A stretch of DNA of 8,875 bases from an uncultured Bacilli bacterium (GTDB lineage Bacteria > Bacillota_I > Bacilli_A > RFN20 > CAG-826), in assembly GCA_905236535.1 (NCBI GenBank), contig CAJOQN010000096.1, positions 1 through 8,875 on the forward strand, written 5' to 3'. A model generated the notes under the pieces. It searched no databases and was not told the origin of the DNA. It saw nothing but the letters and a program-made list of their open reading frames with translations. The position numbers and the translations under genes were made by a program. Of this stretch, positions 1 through 5,325 are shown piece after piece; the first letter of the stretch is position 1, and each line of letters begins with the position of its first letter.

Positions 1-123
1 CCAATCGAAAATATGAATATGATGCGTGAAATTAATCTTGTTTTTAACAAGAACTCCATAGAAGATAATATTCTTTCTAATTTAGTGGAATGTTATAAGG
101 AAAAAACTATATCAATAAAATAA
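1..123 (+). CDS. C-terminal end of an unidentified protein (5' truncated by window edge)
   Basis: Reading frame 1 is open from the first base for 40 codons and ends at TAA (121-123), followed 7 bases later by a hairpin terminator. The visible tail is rich in Asn, Ile, Lys and Glu (starts PIENMNMMREINLVFNKN, ends CYKEKTISIK) and looks like an amphipathic helical end. Tails of this kind are common in family-1 or -4 glycosyltransferases, and the neighbouring convergent genes make a nucleotide sugar, so a glycosyltransferase is a guess only. No catalytic motif is visible. That this is a gene end is fairly well supported by the stop/terminator arrangement; its function is not. Confidence 0.6.
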   Translation, partial: PIENMNMMREINLVFNKNSIEDNILSNLVECYKEKTISIK

Positions 124-130
124 TTTAATC

Positions 131-152
131 ACGTACGGAAGTACGTTTTTTT
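131..152 (+). terminator. Rho-independent terminator of the partial upstream gene
   Basis: A perfect 6-bp stem ACGTAC/GTACGT (131-136 with 141-146) closes a GGAA tetraloop and runs into a seven-T tract (146-152). It lies 7 bases after the stop codon at 121-123. On the other strand no T tract follows, so it acts only for the plus strand. Confidence 0.8.
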
Positions 153-158
153 ATAAAT

Positions 159-178
159 AAAAAAGAGGTTGCCCTCTT
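159..178 (-). terminator. Rho-independent terminator of the capE-capF-capG operon
   Basis: On the minus strand AAGAGG (178-173), loop GCAA, CCTCTT (168-163) form a 6-bp stem followed by a T-rich tract down to 159. The last two bases of the capG stop codon (179-177) are part of the stem, so the hairpin starts inside the stop codon. Together with the plus-strand hairpin at 131-152 it separates two convergent genes in about 50 bases. Confidence 0.8.
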
Positions 179-1301
179 ATTTATTCCATATTTCTTTATT
201 AACTATGGATATCTTTTCTTTAATGATTTTTACGACTCTCGAGGAAACATCCTTTACATCATAATTTTCGGGAGTGTCCGCGAATTTATATCTCATCAGT
301 TCCGCATCAATCGCAAGCATAATGCCTTTTTTGTCAATGCCGGAAACAATAATTGAACCAGCTTCCACTCCTTCGGGTCTTTCAGTTGAGGTTCTAATTA
401 AAACAGCAGGGAAATGTCTCATCGCACTTTCTTCGGTAAGGGTGCCACTATCAGATAAAACAATAAAAGCGTTTTCTTGAAGCTTGACATATTCTAAAAA
501 TCCTAAGGGTTTAAGATTCCTCACTAATGGGTGCATTTTGAAATTATTAGCTTCAAGTCTTTTTTTGGTTCTGGGATGGGTGGAGAAAATAATCGGCATT
601 TGATATTTTTCCGCAATATCGTTAATCGCTGGCATTAATTGATTGAAGTTTTTCTCAATATCAATATTTTCTTCTCTATGAGAAGAAACAACAATGTATT
701 TTCCTTTTTCTAAACCCATATCTTCTAAGACCTTACAGTTTTCAATCTTTTCATTTTGGGCATTTAAGACTTCGAGCATTGGAGAACCAGTAACAAATGT
801 GTATTTAGATTCAATACCCTCTCTCATCAAATTATCATAGGCATGATTAGTGTATGGAAGATTGATATCAGAAATATGATCAACGATTTTACGATTGATG
901 GTTTCCGGAACATTCCAATCACCACATCTATTACCTGCTTCCATATGGAAAATTGGAAGTTTAAGTCTTTTTGCGGAAATTGCACAGAGTGCGCTATTGG
1001 TGTCCCCCAAAATCAATACAGCGTCAGGGTTAAGCTCTTTGAGCAAATCATAGGATTTTGCAATCGCATTACCAATGGTCTCGCCTAAATTTTTACCCGC
1101 GCAATTTAAATAATAATCAGGGGCTCTTAAATCTAGTTCTTCAAAGAAGACTTGGTTGAGTTCATAGTCATAATTTTGTCCGGTGTGAACAAGAATATGA
1201 TTAATTTCTTCATCTTTATCTAAAGCTTTGATGACTTCAGATAAACGAATGATTTCTGGTCTCGTCCCAATAATAGTGACGACTTTAATTTTCTTTTTCA
1301 T
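177..1301 (-). CDS. capG: UDP-N-acetylglucosamine 2-epimerase, CapG/FnlC type (last step to UDP-L-FucNAc)
   Basis: Cytoplasmic non-hydrolysing UDP-sugar 2-epimerase of 374 residues, the normal length for the WecB/MnaA/CapG superfamily. Visible family motifs are GTRPE (12-16), HTGQN (39-43), GD (99-100), HMEAGNR (119-125), SSHREEN (206-212), THPR (241-244), SDSGTLTEES (283-292) and RTSTERPE (303-310). The CapG/FnlC subgroup epimerises C2 of UDP-N-acetyl-L-pneumosamine to UDP-N-acetyl-L-fucosamine. I assign that role rather than the UDP-GlcNAc/ManNAc reaction because the gene follows capE- and capF-type genes in the same order as the Staphylococcus aureus cap5EFG cluster and resembles CapG closely along its length. 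The start is ATG at 1301, with GGAGG (1315-1311) 9 bases upstream. It overlaps the end of capF by 17 bases, so translation is probably coupled. The operon terminator follows at once. Confidence 0.9.
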   Translation of the reverse strand: MKKKIKVVTIIGTRPEIIRLSEVIKALDKDEEINHILVHTGQNYDYELNQVFFEELDLRAPDYYLNCAGKNLGETIGNAIAKSYDLLKELNPDAVLILGDTNSALCAISAKRLKLPIFHMEAGNRCGDWNVPETINRKIVDHISDINLPYTNHAYDNLMREGIESKYTFVTGSPMLEVLNAQNEKIENCKVLEDMGLEKGKYIVVSSHREENIDIEKNFNQLMPAINDIAEKYQMPIIFSTHPRTKKRLEANNFKMHPLVRNLKPLGFLEYVKLQENAFIVLSDSGTLTEESAMRHFPAVLIRTSTERPEGVEAGSIIVSGIDKKGIMLAIDAELMRYKFADTPENYDVKDVSSRVVKIIKEKISIVNKEIWNK

Positions 1302-2406
1302 TTAAGTCAACCTCCATACGATATGTATCATGAGTTTCATTACTATATATTTCAGAAATCCACATCAAAGTGATGGAATCTTCGTTTCCGATGTTTTTTA
1401 TAGAATGGGTGTAATAAGGAATGATGTTTACCAAATGAGGATTATCACCATTCACAATATTTTCAATCAAATTGTTATTATTGATATTCCTTTGCTTGAT
1501 TTCACATCTTCCTTTCACTGTGTAAAATATTTCTTTTTTATAAGTATGATAATGACCGCCTTTAGTGATTCCAGGCTTTCCAATATTCTCACTTATTTGA
1601 CCAAAACGCTTAGATTTATAAAGCTCTTCGAAACTGCCTCTTTCGTCGATAGCAAAATTAAACGAATAACCTTCATCACTAAGATAATCTAAAAATGTCT
1701 TAAATAGTTTAAGCTCAAATTCATCGTGAATAATTGGAAGATGATGGTCAGATTCCACTTCTTTTTTGAAATAATAAAGCAATTCTGCTAAATGGCCAAG
1801 GGAGCAATCATAAGATGGATTAACATACAATATATCTTTTGAACCAAACCATTTTTCTTCTTGAATAATCCTTAAAAACTCAAGGGCGATATCATCGATA
1901 TAATTATAGTGAACGACATATTTTGGGTATCTAATTTCAATTGGAAGGTCATGCGCGATATTATAGCAAAATGTCGCGGAGGCGCTGTTGTAGTTTGGTC
2001 TGCACCACTTCCCAAAAACATTCTTTAATCGATAGATATAAATTGGAAGATTAGACGCTAACAAAAAATCTTCTCCCATCTTTTTAGAACGCCCATAATC
2101 ATTATCTAATTCAGCTTGAATTGATGATGACATAATAATTGGCGTTTTCTTTCCACTATTATTCACTAAATCAATCAAATGCTTGGTGAAGTTAGAATTA
2201 CCATCATAAAACTCTTGGATGCTAAGTGGTCTATTAATACCCGCAAGATGAATAATAAAATCACATTCTTTAACAAATGCTTCCAATTCATTTTCAGAAT
2301 TATTTAAGTCATATTCAAAAACATCATATCCACTTCTTTTTAAAAGAAGACAAACATGTTTTCCAATAAAACCTTTCGCGCCGGTAACTAAAACCTTTTT
2401 ATTCAT
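1285..2406 (-). CDS. capF: CapF-type bifunctional NAD-dependent epimerase/reductase with C-terminal cupin
   Basis: Second enzyme of UDP-L-FucNAc synthesis. Known CapF/WbjC proteins use a cupin domain for C3 epimerisation of the 4-keto sugar and an SDR domain for NADPH reduction at C4. This 373-residue protein has both parts. The SDR domain has GAKGFIG near the N-terminus (9-15), SSSIQ (93-97) and Y104-x3-K108. The cupin, from about 250, has GGHYH with H285 and H287, then E292, and H334 in YYTHS, which are the likely metal ligands. FGKWCRPNYNS (131-141) is also typical of CapF. I chose ATG at 2406 because the Rossmann strand then begins at residue 4, as in the family. An in-frame TTG at 2427 would add seven residues and cannot be excluded. 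The start overlaps the end of capE by 8 bases. The only SD-like site (GGTGG, 2425-2421) is 14 bases away, so coupling is likely. Confidence 0.9.
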   Translation of the reverse strand: MNKKVLVTGAKGFIGKHVCLLLKRSGYDVFEYDLNNSENELEAFVKECDFIIHLAGINRPLSIQEFYDGNSNFTKHLIDLVNNSGKKTPIIMSSSIQAELDNDYGRSKKMGEDFLLASNLPIYIYRLKNVFGKWCRPNYNSASATFCYNIAHDLPIEIRYPKYVVHYNYIDDIALEFLRIIQEEKWFGSKDILYVNPSYDCSLGHLAELLYYFKKEVESDHHLPIIHDEFELKLFKTFLDYLSDEGYSFNFAIDERGSFEELYKSKRFGQISENIGKPGITKGGHYHTYKKEIFYTVKGRCEIKQRNINNNNLIENIVNGDNPHLVNIIPYYTHSIKNIGNEDSITLMWISEIYSNETHDTYRMEVDLNEKEN

Positions 2407-3592
2407 GTTGTTTAACTGGTCCACCAAATAATTGAAGTTTCTTTAAAAGAGTCTTCATTCCTTCAATATCAAGTCTAGTAGTGTTATGAGATGTATAACT
2501 ATCTGAGATGTTAAGTTTCTTATTACCTTGGGTAAAATATTTATCATAATTGAGGTCGCGGTTATCCGCTTTAACACAGAAGAAATTACCTAGATCCACA
2601 CTCTTAAGCATCTCCTCTTGCGTGACTAGTGTTTCATAAAGTTTTTCACCATGACGAGTTCCAATATAAGAGATACCAGTCTTGCTATTGGTTAATTCAA
2701 TAACGGCTTTTGCTAATGTTTCAATTGTGGCAGCAGGAGCTTTTTGAACAAACAAATCACCTTGTTGACCATTCTCAAAAGCATATAAGACAAGATCCAC
2801 CGCATCATCTAAAGTCATCATAAATCTTGTCATATCAGGATTGGTGATAGTGATTGGTTTACCTTCATGGATTTGATTCAAGAATAAAGGAATAACGCTT
2901 CCTCTTGAAGCCATAACATTTCCATATCTTGTTAAACACAAAACTGTGTCGCCCGGAAGGAGTTGTCTACTTCTAGCAATGACATTCTTTTCCATTAAGG
3001 CTTTTGAAATTCCCATCGCATTGATAGGATAGGCGGCTTTGTCAGTAGATAAGAAAATTGCTTTTTTTACATGATTACGAACACAAGCGGTAATCACGTT
3101 GTCACTACCAATAACATTTGTTCTCACCGCTTCCATTGGATAGAATTCGCAGGATGGCACTTGTTTTAAAGCGGCCGCGCTGAAGACATAATCAACCCCG
3201 ATAAACGCGTCGATAATAGAATCAAGATTACGGACATCACCAATATAGAATTTAAGCTTGTCATTATTATAGGCTTTACGCATATCATCTTGTTTCTTTT
3301 CATCACGAGAAAGAATTCTAATTTCTTTTATATCACTATCAAGAAATCTATCGACAACAGCGTGCCCAAAACTACCAGTTCCACCAGTAATAAGTAATAC
3401 TTTATCTTTTAAAATTGATGTATCTTTAGCTGCGTGTTCTAAAAGCTTCTCTTTAATTCTTTCTAATTTTAATTGATCAGCTTTTGCTTCATCGTTTTCA
3501 TAAGAGACAAAAGTACGTAAAGGAACACCAACAATTTCTGCTGCATCCTTTTGCGTTAATTTGCAATTTTTGCGTATTTCTTTAAGAAACAT
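2399..3592 (-). CDS. capE: CapE-type UDP-GlcNAc 4,6-dehydratase/5-epimerase with N-terminal XRE helix-turn-helix domain
   Basis: First enzyme of UDP-L-FucNAc synthesis. CapE/FnlA/WbjB enzymes remove water from UDP-GlcNAc and invert C5 to give a 4-keto-6-deoxy sugar. The SDR part spans about residues 60-397: TGGTGSFG (69-76, NAD binding), LSRDEKKQDDMR (94-105), STDKA (182-186) and M193-x3-K197. The Met in place of the usual SDR Tyr is characteristic of the CapE/FnlA group. Ahead of it, residues 1-55 form a Cro/CI-type helix-turn-helix (LTQKDAAEIVGVPLRTFVSYEN at 12-33), absent from ordinary CapE proteins of about 340 residues. The frame is continuous across the join (residues 52-66), and I see no ATG, GTG or TTG start with a ribosome site there. 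I start at ATG 3592 because GAGG lies 9 bases upstream; an upstream ATG at 3649 would sit above the promoter. The HTH may make the enzyme a DNA-binding autoregulator, which is inference. Confidence 0.9.
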   Translation of the reverse strand: MFLKEIRKNCKLTQKDAAEIVGVPLRTFVSYENDEAKADQLKLERIKEKLLEHAAKDTSILKDKVLLITGGTGSFGHAVVDRFLDSDIKEIRILSRDEKKQDDMRKAYNNDKLKFYIGDVRNLDSIIDAFIGVDYVFSAAALKQVPSCEFYPMEAVRTNVIGSDNVITACVRNHVKKAIFLSTDKAAYPINAMGISKALMEKNVIARSRQLLPGDTVLCLTRYGNVMASRGSVIPLFLNQIHEGKPITITNPDMTRFMMTLDDAVDLVLYAFENGQQGDLFVQKAPAATIETLAKAVIELTNSKTGISYIGTRHGEKLYETLVTQEEMLKSVDLGNFFCVKADNRDLNYDKYFTQGNKKLNISDSYTSHNTTRLDIEGMKTLLKKLQLFGGPVKQHE

Positions 3593-3601
3593 ATAATCAA
3601 A

Positions 3602-3605
3602 CCTC
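3602..3605 (-). promoter_or_regulatory. Ribosome binding site fixing the capE start
   Basis: GAGG on the minus strand lies 9 bases before ATG at 3592. The further in-frame ATG at 3649 has no such site and would lie upstream of the predicted -35 box, so 3592 is the start. The predicted transcript leader is only about 16 bases. Confidence 0.75.
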
Positions 3606-3608
3606 GTC

Positions 3609-3621
3609 TTATATAATATAA
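3609..3621. promoter_or_regulatory. Possible operator: palindrome over the capE -10 box
   Basis: TTATAT-A-ATATAA has perfect 6-bp arms around one central base. It covers the predicted -10 and start region of an operon whose first protein carries an XRE DNA-binding domain. Pure A/T palindromes arise easily in AT-rich promoters, so the role as operator is weakly supported. Confidence 0.3.
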
Positions 3622-3643
3622 CTATAAAGTATATATATGACAA
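3615..3643 (-). promoter_or_regulatory. Sigma-A-type promoter of the capE-capF-capG operon
   Basis: On the minus strand, TTGTCA (3643-3638, five of six to TTGACA), a 17-base spacer, then TATATT (3620-3615, five of six to TATAAT). The predicted start is near 3608, about 16 bases before the capE ATG. The -35 box sits just downstream of the gpsA terminator, so the operon is set up as its own transcription unit. A 13-bp palindrome (3609-3621) covers the -10 box. Confidence 0.7.
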
Positions 3644-3647
3644 GAAC

Positions 3648-3673
3648 AAAAAAATGCAAGTTTTGCACTTGCA
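3648..3673 (-). terminator. Rho-independent terminator of the crp/fnr-like-gpsA operon
   Basis: On the minus strand TGCAAGT (3673-3667), a 5-base loop and ACTTGCA (3661-3655) make a perfect 7-bp stem followed by seven T residues (3654-3648). It begins 5 bases after the gpsA stop codon and ends 4 bases before the -35 box of the capE promoter. Confidence 0.85.
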
Positions 3674-3678
3674 CCTTT

Positions 3679-4674
3679 TTATAATTCTGATTTTTGTTTG
3701 CGGTTGAAGAGAGTGTTGACCGCTTCTTGAACACTTATTTTTCCTTTGACCACTAAATCAACGGCATCAATGATTGGCATCTCAACATGATATTTAGCTT
3801 CAAGTTCTTTAGCGGCTTCAAGAGCGTTGATACCTTCAACCACCATGCCGATTTCTTCTAAGGTTTGTTCAAGAGTATAGCCTTTCGCTAATAACATGCC
3901 AGCGTTATGGTTACGGGAGTGTTTTGAGGAAGCGGTAACAACGATATCACCAATACCAGTTAAGCCCATAAAAGTTTTAACATCACAATCCATAGCAAGG
4001 CCAAGTCGAGTAATCTCATTAAGTCCTCTAGTCACAATGGCGGCTTCCGCATTATCGCCATATCCTAAGCCACGAGACATACCAGAGGCTAAAGCGATGA
4101 TGTTTTTAAGGGCACCACATAATTCAACACCACGAATATCAGTGTTTGTATATACACGCATATATTTGGTAGCAAAAACTTCTTGAACCTTTTTAGCGAC
4201 AGCTTCATCTTTGCTTGAAGCAACGATTAAAGTTGGAAGTAAAATTGATACTTCTTCGGCGTGGGTTGGCCCAGATAAACAACAGGTTTTTTTATCTTTG
4301 CCTAAGACATCTTCCAAAACTTCTGTCATGGTCATTAAAGTATCTTTTTCAATACCTTTAGCGACACTGATGAAAATTTGATCTTTATTAATGTAAGGTT
4401 TAATTCTTTCCGCAGTTTCACGAACATATAAAGATGGGGAGGCAAAGACAATAATATCTCTATCTATCAATGCTTCTTTTATATCACAGGTAAAAATAAT
4501 CTTTTCATCGATGACCACGCCAGGAAGATGTGGGTGACGTCTAGACGAAGAATATTCATCTCTTTCTTTTTCAAAACGAGAATAAACTAAAACGTCAATG
4601 TCTTTACTCGCTAAAAGGTTTGCGAGGGCCGTGCCCCAGGTGCCAGAGCCTAAAATAGTTACTTTTTCATTCAT
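3679..4674 (-). CDS. gpsA: NAD(P)-dependent glycerol-3-phosphate dehydrogenase
   Basis: Cytoplasmic enzyme that reduces dihydroxyacetone phosphate to sn-glycerol 3-phosphate, the backbone of membrane phospholipids and of teichoic-acid-type polymers. The 331 residues match the family length. Motifs are the Rossmann loop GSGTWGTALA (9-18), VAKGIE (104-109), LSGPTHAEE (133-141), GALKNIIALASG (187-198, with the conserved catalytic-type K190), GLTGIGDIVVT (237-247) and SRN (253-255). The ATG at 4674 overlaps the TGA of the upstream regulator as ATGA. The nearest SD-like sequence is 17 bases away, so expression probably depends on translational coupling to that regulator. In many Firmicutes gpsA follows the GTPase gene der; the pairing with a Crp/Fnr regulator here is less usual and would place it under that protein's autoregulation. 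A terminator follows. Confidence 0.96.
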   Translation of the reverse strand: MNEKVTILGSGTWGTALANLLASKDIDVLVYSRFEKERDEYSSSRRHPHLPGVVIDEKIIFTCDIKEALIDRDIIVFASPSLYVRETAERIKPYINKDQIFISVAKGIEKDTLMTMTEVLEDVLGKDKKTCCLSGPTHAEEVSILLPTLIVASSKDEAVAKKVQEVFATKYMRVYTNTDIRGVELCGALKNIIALASGMSRGLGYGDNAEAAIVTRGLNEITRLGLAMDCDVKTFMGLTGIGDIVVTASSKHSRNHNAGMLLAKGYTLEQTLEEIGMVVEGINALEAAKELEAKYHVEMPIIDAVDLVVKGKISVQEAVNTLFNRKQKSEL

Positions 4675-5255
4675 ATAAGCTTTATAAGATGTCCCTTTCT
4701 AACAATAATATTTTTCTTACTTAATTTAGTGATAAGACGGGAAACAGTTTCGCGAGAAAAGAATAATTTTGCCGCTAAATCTGTCACATTTTTCACAAAA
4801 ATAACGTTTTTATTAAGTTTTAAATAATAGATGAAACGTTCTTCAGCGTCACTTAAGGAAAGGAGTTTAAGCATAGAATTCGCTCGTTTCCCAAAATCTG
4901 ATTGTCGTTTTAAATATTCTACCATAAATGCTTCATTGTTGCTTAAGAATGATAAAAGTTGGGGCTTCTTTATTAAAGCTACTTTGCTCTTTTTTAAACT
5001 TGTGACATTCCCTTGATACTTCGGTTCGCGAGAAAAAATAAGATTAATTCCAAAGATATCATTCTCATAGAGATGGTTATATATTAGTTCATTGCCTTTA
5101 TACGAATATGAAGAAATAATTAATTCTCCTTCTAAAACCACTCCTAAAGAATCACAAATATCATTCTCATGAAATAAGGTGATATTCTTGTCGATTTCTA
5201 CCACTTTGATCTTTTGAGATTGTTCTTTGGTTAATAAATTAATAATATTGTCCAT
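4671..5255 (-). CDS. Crp/Fnr-family transcriptional regulator, ligand unknown
   Basis: DNA-binding regulator of 194 residues, a little shorter than E. coli CRP (209). Residues about 15-105 form a cyclic-nucleotide-type beta-roll (LEGELIISSY at 41-50, ENDIFGINLIF at 64-74), then a dimerisation helix (about 107-133), then a winged HTH (about 155-190). The recognition helix SRETVSRL (167-174) keeps R168, E169 and R173, the pattern with which CRP reads TGTGA half-sites. In CRP the cAMP pocket has GEL and R-S residues; here the region reads GIN and YQGN, so cAMP binding is unlikely. The only cysteine is C34, so no Fnr-type iron-sulfur cluster. The ATG at 5255 has no Shine-Dalgarno site; a CRP-like palindrome starts 4 bases upstream. 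It is divergent from the transporter operon it probably controls and is coupled to gpsA by ATGA. Confidence 0.88.
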   Translation of the reverse strand: MDNIINLLTKEQSQKIKVVEIDKNITLFHENDICDSLGVVLEGELIISSYSYKGNELIYNHLYENDIFGINLIFSREPKYQGNVTSLKKSKVALIKKPQLLSFLSNNEAFMVEYLKRQSDFGKRANSMLKLLSLSDAEERFIYYLKLNKNVIFVKNVTDLAAKLFFSRETVSRLITKLSKKNIIVRKGHLIKLI

Positions 5256-5258
5256 ATG

Positions 5259-5274
5259 TGTGATTCAAATCACA
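5259..5274. promoter_or_regulatory. CRP-type operator in the divergent intergenic region
   Basis: TGTGATTCAAATCACA is a palindrome of two 7-bp arms around CA and matches the TGTGA-N6-TCACA consensus fully. It lies 4 bases before the regulator's start codon and 52 bases before the lipoprotein gene. Its centre (5266.5) falls at -41.5 from the predicted transporter start site and about +5 from the predicted regulator start site. The natural inference is that the adjacent Crp/Fnr protein binds it, activating the transporter and repressing itself. Confidence 0.8.
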
Positions 5275-5277
5275 TTT

Positions 5278-5283
5278 ATTATA
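5278..5283 (-). promoter_or_regulatory. Predicted -10 box of the Crp/Fnr regulator-gpsA operon
   Basis: A perfect TATAAT on the minus strand (5283-5278) gives a start site near 5271 and a leader of about 16 bases. The matching -35 position (about 5306-5301, TTTTTA) is poor. The operator at 5259-5274 would overlap the start site, consistent with repression by the gene's own product. Confidence 0.5.
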
Positions 5284-5295
5284 CTAATCATTTAA

Positions 5296-5301
5296 TAGAA
5301 T
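5296..5301 (+). promoter_or_regulatory. Predicted -10 box of the transporter operon (activator-dependent)
   Basis: TAGAAT (five of six to TATAAT) predicts a start near 5308, with GAAGGA at 5313-5318 as the ribosome site 7 bases before the ATG at 5326. No good -35 box is present; the CRP-type operator takes its place, centred at -41.5, as at class II activated promoters. An alternative -10, TATACT (5280-5285), would put the operator at about -25, a repressing position. Confidence 0.45.
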
Positions 5302-5325
5302 AAAAAGGGAAAGAAGGATTCTATC

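Noticed and set aside
843..1088. Plus-strand open frame of 81 codons inside capG
   Set aside because: It is antisense to well-conserved epimerase motifs, has no family resemblance, and is explained as a shadow frame. The same applies to 274-480, 1330-1692, 3896-4186, 4831-5016, 5603-5794 and 7551-7754.
3593..3649. Nineteen-codon N-terminal extension of capE (ATG at 3649)
   Set aside because: It covers the predicted -35, -10 and SD, lacks its own ribosome site, and encodes a hydrophobic AT-derived stretch not expected before an XRE domain.
3655..3673. Riboswitch or small RNA between gpsA and capE
   Set aside because: The predicted capE leader is only about 16 bases, and the hairpin is fully explained as a simple terminator.
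4671..4673. Mollicute-type code (UGA = Trp)
   Set aside because: Tryptophans checked in capF, capG, gpsA, the permease and the 153-residue gene are all TGG, and proteins have normal lengths with TGA only as a stop. The regulator's TGA is followed by TAA four codons later, so that site alone is not decisive, but codon use is.
5259..5274. FNR-type box (TTGAT-N4-ATCAA)
   Set aside because: The outer bases are TGTGA/TCACA, not TTGAT/ATCAA, and the neighbouring regulator lacks the cysteines for an iron-sulfur cluster.
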